This document shows, in pieces, positions 1 to 6,156 of a stretch of 6,262 nucleotides of DNA. The stretch comes from Chloroflexota bacterium (lineage in GTDB: Bacteria; Chloroflexota; Anaerolineae; Anaerolineales; Anaerolineaceae). The stretch covers positions 1 through 6,262 of the forward strand of contig JAEXTI010000074.1 of NCBI GenBank assembly GCA_023406965.1, in the 5' to 3' direction. Made by a program: the position numbers and the translations under genes. Below the pieces are notes generated by a model. The model did not search any database, was not told where the DNA came from, and saw nothing but the letters and a program-made list of their open reading frames with translations. The stretch's first letter is position 1. Every line of letters begins with the position of its first letter.

Positions 1-564
1 TACGCCCCTTCCATGCCCATTGATATGGTACTCATTGACAACGCTCAGGGATTCTCCCTGGGCGTTGAGCATTTAATCCGCCTCGGTCACCGGCATATTG
101 GCCTGTTGGGGTGGATGGAAGACAGCCCGCCCGGCATTTGGGAGCGCATGGAAAGCTATCTGACCACGCTAAAAGCGCACGGAATCTCCCAAAGTTACAT
201 CGAATGTTCAAAACTCACCCGCGCCGATGGTTATGCCGGGGTGCAGCGCTTGCTGGCGCGCGCTCCGCAGGTGACCGCGGTGATGGTGTGCAACGATGAT
301 ACCGCCATCGGCGCGCTATATGGCGCGCGCGACCTGGGGCTGGACGTTCCCCGCGATTTTTCCATTATTGGTTTCGACGATATCGACCTGGCGAAAGAGG
401 TCGTACCCGCCCTCACCACCATTGCAGTGCCAAAAAGCTGGTTGGGGGCAATGGGGGTACGGTTTCTGTTGGAGCGTGCCACGTATCCCGAACAGCCCAA
501 GCTGTCGGTACGGCTGGCAACCGAGCTTCTCATCCGTGATTCAACATGCCCGCCTAGAAGATAA
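1..564 (+). CDS. LacI/GalR-family transcriptional regulator, C-terminal effector-binding part (5' end outside window)
   Basis: The reading frame is open from base 1, so the gene starts upstream and the ATG at 13 is internal; 187 codons are visible of about 330-350 usual for the family. The DNA-binding helix-turn-helix is not in the window. What is seen is the periplasmic-binding-protein-like sugar-sensing domain: the hLIRLGHRHIG stretch, CNDDTAIGAL at visible residues 97-106, GFDD at 124-127, PALTTI at 136-141 and the C-terminal ELLIRDST at 175-182, all classic LacI/GalR landmarks. In this family, sugar binding normally changes affinity for a palindromic operator, and the protein usually controls neighbouring sugar uptake and breakdown genes. 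It lies 121 bp upstream of the binding-protein gene in the same direction, with an operator-like palindrome between them. That it controls the transporter, and that the effector is a sugar, is inference. Family assignment is secure. Confidence 0.95.
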   Translation, partial: YAPSMPIDMVLIDNAQGFSLGVEHLIRLGHRHIGLLGWMEDSPPGIWERMESYLTTLKAHGISQSYIECSKLTRADGYAGVQRLLARAPQVTAVMVCNDDTAIGALYGARDLGLDVPRDFSIIGFDDIDLAKEVVPALTTIAVPKSWLGAMGVRFLLERATYPEQPKLSVRLATELLIRDSTCPPRR

Positions 565-570
565 GCTTTT

Positions 571-590
571 ACTGGTACCGCGGGCCCAGT
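571..590. promoter_or_regulatory. Candidate LacI-family operator (imperfect palindrome with central CG)
   Basis: The two 10-base halves are ACTGGTACCG and CGGGCCCAGT. The reverse complement of the right half matches the left half at 8 of 10 positions, giving ACTGG-NN-CCG mirrored about a central CG. LacI/GalR operators are typically palindromes of this size with a central CG. It begins 6 bp after the regulator stop codon and ends 95 bp before the binding-protein start, a sensible place for local control. The ACTGG/CCAGT arms could also form a weak RNA hairpin, but no U-tract follows, so a terminator is less likely. No binding evidence exists here. Confidence 0.45.
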
Positions 591-593
591 GTC

Positions 594-605
594 AAAGGAG
601 GTGAT
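594..605 (+). other. Shine-Dalgarno-like element matching the full anti-SD tail, without a matched start codon
   Basis: The 12 bases AAAGGAGGTGAT are complementary to the usual bacterial 16S rRNA 3' tail, a far stronger match than any other ribosome site in the window. No ATG or TTG lies 5-10 bases downstream. A GTG at 601 overlaps the element itself, and the frame it opens stops after 21 codons at 664-666. The next good start is the lipoprotein ATG at 686, which has its own site. It may be a ribosome standby site, a gene remnant or chance. Confidence 0.4.
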
Positions 606-674
606 TTCGGCAAGAAGAAGAAAAGTCGTTCCCCATCGTATCTGTCAGTTAGTTTCAACCCATTAGAAACATGT

Positions 675-681
675 GGAGGAG
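675..681 (+). promoter_or_regulatory. Ribosome binding site of the solute-binding lipoprotein gene
   Basis: GGAGGAG lies with its GGAGG core 6 bases before the ATG at 686. This decides the start: an in-frame ATG at 671 precedes and would overlap this site, so translation from 671 is unlikely. Confidence 0.85.
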
Positions 682-685
682 TATC

Positions 686-2743
686 ATGCGTAAGTTTCTT
701 GTTTTGAACATTGTGGTTATGTTAGCCATGTTGTTGGGCGCTTGCCAACCGCAGGCTACGCAACCCGCGGCTGTGGATCCTACCAAGGCTCCTGAGGCCA
801 CCAAGGCCCCCGAGGCCACCAAGGCTCCTGAGGCTACTGCTGCCCCCGAGGCTACTGCCGTGCCCGAGCCCAAATTCAAAGAGTCCCCCATGCTGGCCGA
901 CAAAGTTGCTGCCGGCGAGCTGCCCCCCGTTGAAGATCGCTTGCCCACCAACCCCCGCGTTATTGCGGGTTTGACTGATGAGCAGGGCGTTTTCGGCGGC
1001 CAGATGCGCGTTGGCTTCGTTGGCAACAGCCCGGAATGGGGCGGTTTGCTCTTCGTTGCGGCGTGGGAACACCTGACCAGCTGGAAGGCTGACTTCAGCG
1101 GCGTCGAGCCCAACCTCGTTGAGGAAATTGTGGCCAGCGAAGACGTCAAGGAATTCACCATCTACATGCGCAAGGGCATGAAGTGGTCTGATGGCGAGCC
1201 TTTCACCGCCGATGATCTCATGTTCTACATTGTGGACGTTGTCCAGAACAAAGAACTGAACCCCGGTGGCACCGCCGACTGGCTTTCTGCCGAACAGGCC
1301 GAGGGCTTCAAGGCCGAGAAGATCGATGATTACACCATCAAGCTGACCTTCCCCAAGCCTTACGGTATCTTCCAGTACGTTTTGGCGCAGTGGCAAGGCC
1401 GCTCGTTCGCCATGTATCCCAAGCACTACCTGCAGCAGTTCCACAAGACCTACAATGCCGACGTGGATTCGCTGGTGACCGCTGACGGTTCTGTGGCCGA
1501 CTGGGTTGCTTTGTTCTACAAGTACGGTCCCGATTCCTGGGGCAACCCTGGTCGCTTCTATCAGTTCACCGAACTGCCCTGCCTGTACCCCTGGATTACC
1601 ACCCAGCCTCTCGGTACCGGCACCCAGATCGTGATGGAGCGCAACCCCTACTACTGGAAGGTTGACGAGGCCGGTAATCAACTGCCTTACATCGACAGCA
1701 TCCTCGGTATCTCCTACCAGGACGCCGAGAGCCGCACCTTCGCCATGCTTAACGGTGACCTCGACTTCGTCAAGGACCCCGGCAATGACAACCGCGTTGT
1801 GTACCACGACGCTATGGACGAAGGCAAGCCGATCCAGATCAAGTACCCGCAGTCTGACGGCGCCAACACCAACACCATTCACTTCAACCGCACCATCGCC
1901 GACCCGGTAAAGGCTGAGATCTTCGCCAGCAAGGACTTCCGCATCGGTATGTCCTACGCGATCAACCGCCAGGAGATCATCGAGATCGTCCATAACGGCC
2001 AGGGCGTCCCCGCTCAGCAAGCTCCGTTGGAAGACTCCCCGCTGTACCTGGAAGGCTTTGCCGAGCAGTATGTTGAATACGATGTGGCCAAGGCCAATGA
2101 ATACCTCGACAAGGTCCTGCCCGAGAAGAACGCTGCCGGCTACCGCCTGGACAAGAATGGCAAGGAACTTGAGATCATCTTCACCGTTCAGAACGACCTG
2201 TCCTTCGGTACCACCTACGTTCAGGTGGCTGAACTCTTGATCGGCTACTGGGACAAAGTGGGCGTCAAAGTTCTGTTGAACTCGATCCCCGGCCCGCAGC
2301 ACGACGAGAACAAGAAGAACAACAACATCGAAGCCTGGATTTACACCAGTGAAGGCGGCGCGGGCATCACCGCGATCCTCGATCCTCGTTACTATGTTCC
2401 TGGCGAATACGCCGGCTACTTTGGTAACGGCTGGAACTACTGGATCACCAACGCCAGCGCTGGCGAGGTCAAGGTTGAGCCTCCTCAGGAGATCAAAGAC
2501 CTGCGCGCCAAATACACCGAGGGCGTGCTCACTCAGCCGACCCAGGAACTGCAGATCGCTGCCATGAAGGAAGTGATGAAGGACGCGATGGATCAGTTCT
2601 ACGTGATCGGTATCTCCCGCATGCCTGTGATGTACTATCCGTTCAATACCCGCCTCGGTGGTATCCCCGAGACCTGGTACGACGGCTGGCTCGAAGGCGT
2701 TCAGAAGATCCTCTATCCCGAGCAGTGGTTCTTGCGCGAGTAA
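686..2743 (+). CDS. Family-5 (Opp/Dpp-type) ABC transporter solute-binding lipoprotein
   Basis: This is the extracellular substrate-capturing subunit of the ABC importer encoded downstream. From the ATG at 686 it has 685 residues. It opens with a lipoprotein signal peptide (basic start MRK, hydrophobic core, lipobox LGAC with the lipid-carrying cysteine at 20), followed by a low-complexity tether of five six-residue TKAPEA-like repeats (residues 33-62). The binding domain shows family-5 landmarks: KWSDGEPFTADD at about 166-177, NPYYW at 320-324, NQLPYID at 331-337 and a C-terminal PEQW. At 685 residues it is longer than classic DppA/OppA (about 510-540), in keeping with oligosaccharide-binding relatives in Thermotoga. 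Substrate type is inferred from those relatives and from the LacI-family neighbour; peptide binding cannot be excluded. Codon choice looks strongly biased (mostly AAG for lysine, GGC/GGT for glycine), as expected of an abundant protein. The family call is secure; the ligand is unknown. Confidence 0.95.
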   Translation: MRKFLVLNIVVMLAMLLGACQPQATQPAAVDPTKAPEATKAPEATKAPEATAAPEATAVPEPKFKESPMLADKVAAGELPPVEDRLPTNPRVIAGLTDEQGVFGGQMRVGFVGNSPEWGGLLFVAAWEHLTSWKADFSGVEPNLVEEIVASEDVKEFTIYMRKGMKWSDGEPFTADDLMFYIVDVVQNKELNPGGTADWLSAEQAEGFKAEKIDDYTIKLTFPKPYGIFQYVLAQWQGRSFAMYPKHYLQQFHKTYNADVDSLVTADGSVADWVALFYKYGPDSWGNPGRFYQFTELPCLYPWITTQPLGTGTQIVMERNPYYWKVDEAGNQLPYIDSILGISYQDAESRTFAMLNGDLDFVKDPGNDNRVVYHDAMDEGKPIQIKYPQSDGANTNTIHFNRTIADPVKAEIFASKDFRIGMSYAINRQEIIEIVHNGQGVPAQQAPLEDSPLYLEGFAEQYVEYDVAKANEYLDKVLPEKNAAGYRLDKNGKELEIIFTVQNDLSFGTTYVQVAELLIGYWDKVGVKVLLNSIPGPQHDENKKNNNIEAWIYTSEGGAGITAILDPRYYVPGEYAGYFGNGWNYWITNASAGEVKVEPPQEIKDLRAKYTEGVLTQPTQELQIAAMKEVMKDAMDQFYVIGISRMPVMYYPFNTRLGGIPETWYDGWLEGVQKILYPEQWFLRE
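782..871 (+). repeat. Five tandem 18-bp repeats encoding the lipoprotein tether
   Basis: Five consecutive 18-base units encode TKAPEA, TKAPEA, TKAPEA, TAAPEA and TAVPEP. The units differ at synonymous third positions (GCT/GCC, CCT/CCC), and the last two diverge in amino acids. The stretch is a flexible Pro/Ala/Thr/Glu linker between the membrane anchor and the binding domain. Because the unit is a multiple of three, copy-number change by slippage would alter linker length without breaking the frame. Confidence 0.9.
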
Positions 2744-2762
2744 GTTTCGCCAGATAATTGCT

Positions 2763-2789
2763 GGTTGGCCGGCGTATTGCCGGCCAACC
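2763..2789 (+). terminator. GC-rich hairpin after the binding-protein gene (stability or partial-termination element)
   Basis: GGTTGGCCGGC (2763-2773) and GCCGGCCAACC (2779-2789) form a perfect 11-bp stem with a 5-base GTATT loop, starting 19 bases after the stop codon. The next bases are TCCTTCGGG, with no U-tract, so it is not a canonical intrinsic terminator. Such stems after binding-protein genes often protect the upstream mRNA from 3' exonucleases, giving more binding protein than permease. Function is inferred; the hairpin itself is seen directly. Confidence 0.6.
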
Positions 2790-2813
2790 TCCTTCGGGAA
2801 AACAGAAGTTTTG

Positions 2814-2845
2814 GCCTGGGGGCGGCTTTACCGCCGCCTCCAGGC
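2814..2845 (+). other. Second GC-rich hairpin in the intergenic region
   Basis: Bases 2814-2826 pair with 2833-2845 in a 13-bp stem containing one G-U wobble (2820 with 2839), closing a 6-base TTTACC loop. It begins 24 bases after the first hairpin and is not followed by a U-tract. With the first hairpin it forms a strong block to 3' exonucleases, or a folded spacer between binding-protein and permease messages. Confidence 0.6.
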
Positions 2846-2857
2846 AGTAACAAAGGA

Positions 2858-2921
2858 TTTGTAGCTGCTCAGGCAGCTTTGCAAGATAGGGGTTCTTCCA
2901 AACTGGCTGAGCAGCCACAAA
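2858..2921 (+). other. Long imperfect hairpin spanning 64 bases upstream of permease 1
   Basis: Reading inward: 2858-2862 pairs with 2917-2921 (5 bp), an A-C mismatch, GCTGCTCAG 2864-2872 with CTGAGCAGC 2907-2915 (9 bp), a G-G mismatch, 2874-2876 with 2903-2905 (3 bp), a bulged C at 2877, 2878-2881 with 2899-2902 (4 bp), a C-C mismatch, and 2883-2886 with 2894-2897 (4 bp), leaving a 7-base loop at 2887-2893. That is 25 pairs. TTTT follows at 2923-2926, so it could act as a leaky terminator or attenuator. A local alternative stem, AGCTGC/GCAGCT (2863-2868 with 2873-2878), would compete with it. Confidence 0.5.
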
Positions 2922-2949
2922 ATTTTATATACAACCCCACAAAATTTTA
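2915..2949. repeat. Pair of 13-bp direct repeats, 22 bp apart, upstream of permease 1
   Basis: CCACAAAATTTTA occurs exactly at 2915-2927 and 2937-2949. The copies are offset by 22 bp, about two turns of DNA, and each contains the symmetric core AAAATTTT. The second ends 22 bp before the permease ATG. They could be paired protein-binding sites, a phased A-tract bend, or alternative RNA pairing partners (the two cores are mutually complementary). TATATA at 2926-2931 resembles a -10 box but has no convincing -35 partner. Confidence 0.6.
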
Positions 2950-2971
2950 AATCGATTGCGAGGGCGTAAAT

Positions 2972-3961
2972 ATGTGGAAATATTTGCTGCGACGCACTGG
3001 CTATATGGTCTTCACGGTATGGGTGATTTCGGTCATCTCTTTCGTGGTGATCCAACTCCCCCCCGGTGACTACGTCCCCAACCTGATCAACCAGATGATC
3101 TCGGCGGGTGGAGAGGCGCTGCCTTCGGATTACGAAATGCAGCTCCGCGAAATCTACGGCTTGAACGACCCGATGTATGTGCAGTATTTCAAATGGATTT
3201 CCCGCATCATCACCAAGGGTGAATTCGGGTATTCGTTGGTATATAAGCGCGACGCCGCGGAGTTGATCACCGAGCGGCTGCCCATGACCTTTGCGCTATC
3301 CTTTGGCAGCTTCCTGTTTGTATGGGCGGTGGCCTTCCCCATCGGCGTCTACTCGGCGGTAAAGAAGTATTCTCTGGGAGATTACGTCTTTACCTTCATC
3401 GGGTTTATCGGCCTGGCGGTGCCAAACTTCTTGCTGGCTTTGATCTTCCTCTTCCTCAGCTATCGCTACTTTGATCAAGCCATGATTGGGTTATTCTCTC
3501 TGGAGTTTGCCGACGCGCCCTGGTCCTGGCTCAAGTTTGTGGACTTACTCAAGCATCTGTGGATTCCGGTTATTTTGATCGGTATGGGCGGCACCGCCGG
3601 CCTGATCCGCACCATGCGCGCCAATTTGCTGGATGAGCTCAACAAGCCCTATGTTGAGACGGCGCGCTCGAAGGGCCTGAAAGAACTCAAGCTCTTGATG
3701 AAATACCCGGTGCGCCATGCCCTCAACCCCTTCGTCAGCACCATTGGTTGGACGCTCCCCGGCCTGATCGGCGGTGAGGTCATTGTGTCGATTGTACTGA
3801 ACTTGCCGACTTCCGGCCCCGTTTTGTACAACGCGCTGCGCAGCCAGGATATGTATGTGGCAGCCGGCTTTATCTTGCTGCTCAGCACCCTTACGGTGAT
3901 CGGAACATTTGTTTCGGATGTTCTGCTGGCCGTCTTAGACCCGCGCATTCGCCTGGAGTGA
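2972..3961 (+). CDS. ABC transporter permease, OppB/DppB type
   Basis: This is the first of the two inner-membrane channel subunits. It has 329 residues, a usual family length. It begins with the typical short cytoplasmic MWKYLLRR followed by helix 1 (about 9-29) ending in PPGDY, then the long external segment before helix 2, including GLNDPMYVQYFKWI and GEFGYSL. Helices follow at about 105-127, 136-165, 195-212, 258-276 and 298-322. The cytoplasmic EAA loop that docks on the ATPase is clear at about 223-253 (YVETARSKG at 227-235), and the protein closes with the family's DPRIR ending. AGGG at 2961-2964 lies 7 bases before the ATG. Its stop codon is 7 bp before the next gene's start, so it is co-translated with permease 2. 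It is separated from the binding-protein gene by 228 bp of structured DNA. The family call is firm; solute specificity resides mainly in the binding protein. Confidence 0.95.
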   Translation: MWKYLLRRTGYMVFTVWVISVISFVVIQLPPGDYVPNLINQMISAGGEALPSDYEMQLREIYGLNDPMYVQYFKWISRIITKGEFGYSLVYKRDAAELITERLPMTFALSFGSFLFVWAVAFPIGVYSAVKKYSLGDYVFTFIGFIGLAVPNFLLALIFLFLSYRYFDQAMIGLFSLEFADAPWSWLKFVDLLKHLWIPVILIGMGGTAGLIRTMRANLLDELNKPYVETARSKGLKELKLLMKYPVRHALNPFVSTIGWTLPGLIGGEVIVSIVLNLPTSGPVLYNALRSQDMYVAAGFILLLSTLTVIGTFVSDVLLAVLDPRIRLE

Positions 3962-3968
3962 TATTACC

Positions 3969-5111
3969 ATGGTACAAACTACTCCGATGAACAAAACCCT
4001 GGCCCCAACGCCAGACGAGCATGTGACCGAATCCTTAGATCTTGAGGTCGCGTCGCAATGGAAATTGATGTGGTGGAAGTTCCGCAAGCACAAAGCGGCC
4101 ATGGTTGGCACGGTCATCGTGCTCATTTACTATACGATGGCCATTTTTGCCGAGTTTTTTGCCCCCACTCACTTCACCACCTACAATGAACAATATGTGT
4201 ATGCGCCGCCGCAAACCATCCACCTGTTCCGCGATGGCAAGTTGGATCCGTATGTGAACGGCTATACCTTTGAGCGCGACCCCATTTCCTTCAAAAAGAC
4301 CTGGGCGGTGGACGAATCAGTAGTCGTTCCCATCAGTTTCTTTGTGAAAAGTGAGGAGTACAAGATGTGGGGCTTCATCCCCGGCTCTCTTCACCTGGTC
4401 GCGGCAGATAACCCGGAGGACCCCTTCTACCTCCTCGGATCGGATAAGAGCGGGCGCGATGTGTTTGGACGCATTATCTACAGCGCGCGTGTATCGCTGA
4501 CCGTCGGTTTGGTCGGCGTGGCCCTCAGTCTGATCCTGGGTATTCTGATCGGTGGTATCTCAGGCTTGATCGGCGGCTGGCTCGATAATGTCATCCAGCG
4601 TTTGATCGAGATCATTATGTCCATCCCCACGCTGCCGTTGTGGCTGGCGCTGGCTGCGGTGGTGCCGCTGGACTGGCAGCCGCTGCAAGTTTACTTTATG
4701 ATCACGGTCATCCTCTCGCTGGTCGGCTGGACGGGCATGGCCCGCGTGGTGCGCTCCAAGTTCCTGGCGCTGCGCGAAGAAGACTTCATTCTGGCGGCAA
4801 CCCTGGACGGCGTGCCGCGCGGTCGCATGATCATGCGCCACATGGTGCCTTCTTTCCTCAGCCACATCATCGCCTCCATCACCCTGTCCATCCCGGGCAT
4901 GATCCTGGGCGAAACAGCCTTGAGCTTTTTGGGGTTGGGCTTGCGCCCGCCGGTCGTCTCCTGGGGCGTCATGCTGCAGGAAACGCAAAAAGTGGCTGTG
5001 CTGGCCATCTCTCCCTGGCTGCTCTATCCTGCCCTCGCTGTGATCATCGTGGTACTGGCGCTGAACTTCATGGGTGACGGCCTCCGCGACGCGGCTGACC
5101 CGTATCAATAA
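3969..5111 (+). CDS. ABC transporter permease, OppC/DppC type, with enlarged extracytoplasmic segment
   Basis: This is the second channel subunit, partner of the preceding permease. It has 380 residues, longer than the roughly 300 of classic OppC/DppC. A cytoplasmic lead with WWKFRKHKAA (35-44) precedes helix 1 (about 44-64). Residues 65-155 are an external segment (YAPPQTIHLF, PYVNGYTF, Y-K-MWGFIPG) of about 90 residues where peptide transporters have a much shorter one. The LLGSDKSGRDVFGRI motif at 155-169 then leads into the core domain. The EAA loop is at about 270-294 (EEDFILAATLDGVPRG), followed by the conserved ETALSFLGLGLRPP (315-328) and a typical GDGLRDAADP end. Similar long versions are known from oligosaccharide-importing members of this family, supporting a sugar substrate. 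GGAG at 3955-3958 overlaps the upstream gene's end and lies 10 bases before this ATG. A second in-frame ATG at 3987 is possible but lacks its own site. Confidence 0.95.
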   Translation: MVQTTPMNKTLAPTPDEHVTESLDLEVASQWKLMWWKFRKHKAAMVGTVIVLIYYTMAIFAEFFAPTHFTTYNEQYVYAPPQTIHLFRDGKLDPYVNGYTFERDPISFKKTWAVDESVVVPISFFVKSEEYKMWGFIPGSLHLVAADNPEDPFYLLGSDKSGRDVFGRIIYSARVSLTVGLVGVALSLILGILIGGISGLIGGWLDNVIQRLIEIIMSIPTLPLWLALAAVVPLDWQPLQVYFMITVILSLVGWTGMARVVRSKFLALREEDFILAATLDGVPRGRMIMRHMVPSFLSHIIASITLSIPGMILGETALSFLGLGLRPPVVSWGVMLQETQKVAVLAISPWLLYPALAVIIVVLALNFMGDGLRDAADPYQ

Positions 5112-5121
5112 AGGTAAAACC

Positions 5122-6156
5122 ATGGATAACACACTGATTGACGTCAAGGACTTAAAAATCCACTTTTTCACCGACGAGGGTGTGGTGCGGGCCGTAGATG
5201 GCGTGGACCTGAAGTTGGAGCGCGGCAAAACCCTCTCCCTGGTGGGTGAAAGCGGCTGCGGCAAGAGCGTTGCCTGCCGTGCTTTCATGCAAATCGTGCG
5301 TAACCCGGGAAAAATCGTCTCTGGAGAAATGCTTTACAACCGCGGGGCCGAAGGCGGGCAGGCCGAGATTATCGATATCGCCAAAATGGATCCCAAAGGC
5401 AAGGAAATCCGCGATATTCGCGGCAAAGAGATCTCCATGATTTTCCAGGAGCCAATGACCTCGCTCAGCCCGATGTACACGGTAGGCAACCAGATCATTG
5501 AGAACATTCTCTTGCACACGACCCTTACCAAAGATCAAGCCCGCGATCTGGCCATCAAGCTACTCGACCAGGTAGGCATTCCTCGAGCCGATCGTCTGGT
5601 AGATGAGTACCCCTTCCGCCTGTCTGGCGGAATGCGCCAGCGCGCGATGATTGCGATGGCGCTTTCCTGCAACCCCAACCTGCTGATCGCCGACGAGCCC
5701 ACCACTGCGCTGGACGTGACCACCCAGGCCAACATTCTCGACCTGATGTCAGATTTGCAGAAGCAGTACAACATGACCCTGTTGTTCATCACCCACGACC
5801 TGGGCGTAGTGGCTGAAATTGCCGACGAGGTGGCGGTGATGTATTTGGGCAAAATTGTTGAAAAGAGTGATGTTTACACCATTTTCAACACCCCGCGCCA
5901 CCCCTATACGCAGGCCTTGCTGAAGTCGATCCCCAAGATCGCTATCAAACGCGAAGACCTGGACCCTATCAAGGGCATGGTACCGAACCCCTTCCGGCGG
6001 CCCTCCGGCTGTCCCTTCCACCCGCGCTGCCCCCAGGCTTTTGCGGAGTGCAAGGTGCTCGTGCCTACCACCACTCATCTGACCCCCAACCATTCCGTGC
6101 AGTGTTTACTGTATGAGAATTTCGCCAATCGAATTGCTACGGAGCAAAAACAATGA
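5122..6156 (+). CDS. ABC transporter ATP-binding protein, OppD/DppD type, with C-terminal Cys cluster
   Basis: This is the cytoplasmic ATPase that couples ATP hydrolysis to solute import. It has 344 residues from the ATG at 5122, chosen because AAAGGT at 5110-5115 is well spaced before it. The frame is open back to an ATG at 5074, but that would overlap permease 2 by 38 bases and adds 16 unconserved residues. Visible motifs: Walker A GESGCGKS (42-49), Q-loop Q109 in [11 protein letters not shown], signature LSGGMRQR (167-174), Walker B LLIADEP with catalytic E192, and switch histidine H225. The C-terminal oligopeptide-type extension has HPYTQALL (260-267) and cysteines at 297, 303, 310 and 328, spaced as in relatives whose structures hold a [4Fe-4S] cluster. 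The segment between Walker A and the Q-loop (about 74-95) is somewhat longer than in typical OppD. It ends in an ATGA overlap with the next ATPase, its expected heterodimer partner. Confidence 0.95.
   Translation: MDNTLIDVKDLKIHFFTDEGVVRAVDGVDLKLERGKTLSLVGESGCGKSVACRAFMQIVRNPGKIVSGEMLYNRGAEGGQAEIIDIAKMDPKGKEIRDIRGKEISMIFQEPMTSLSPMYTVGNQIIENILLHTTLTKDQARDLAIKLLDQVGIPRADRLVDEYPFRLSGGMRQRAMIAMALSCNPNLLIADEPTTALDVTTQANILDLMSDLQKQYNMTLLFITHDLGVVAEIADEVAVMYLGKIVEKSDVYTIFNTPRHPYTQALLKSIPKIAIKREDLDPIKGMVPNPFRRPSGCPFHPRCPQAFAECKVLVPTTTHLTPNHSVQCLLYENFANRIATEQKQ

Noticed and set aside
563..587. Clustered restriction-type palindromes AAGCTT, GGTACC, CCGCGG and GGGCCC resembling a cloning-vector polylinker
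   Set aside because: The shared run with common vector polylinkers is only about 14 bases; bases between AAGCTT and GGTACC and those after GGGCCC do not fit a polylinker, and natural sequence continues on both sides. The overlap of palindromes is explained by the larger operator-like palindrome.
601..666. Possible 21-codon leader peptide starting at GTG 601
   Set aside because: The GTG lies inside the Shine-Dalgarno-like element, leaving no spacing for initiation, and the encoded peptide has no recognisable leader features.
652..670. Small inverted repeat GTTTC/GAAAC just before the lipoprotein ribosome site
   Set aside because: Only five A/T-rich pairs with a 9-base loop; readily expected by chance and too weak to claim as a regulatory hairpin.
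722..2302. 526-codon open frame on the minus strand opposite the lipoprotein gene
   Set aside because: It is a shadow of a strongly codon-biased gene: its sequence is leucine/glycine/valine-rich low complexity opposite the TKAPEA repeats, matches no family I recognise, and the sense strand is an unmistakable binding protein.
2926..2931. TATATA as a -10 box of an internal promoter for permease 1
   Set aside because: No reasonable -35 hexamer lies 16-18 bases upstream, so a promoter cannot be supported from sequence alone.
2765..2950. 61-codon open frame from TTG in the gap before permease 1
   Set aside because: No ribosome site, a start inside a perfect hairpin stem, and composition dictated by the hairpins and repeats; better explained as untranslated structured RNA.
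4560..5288. 242-codon minus-strand open frame opposite permease 2 and the ATPase start
   Set aside because: It crosses two well-supported sense genes, is rich in Arg/Gln/His/Asp typical of antisense shadows in GC-rich DNA, and resembles no family.
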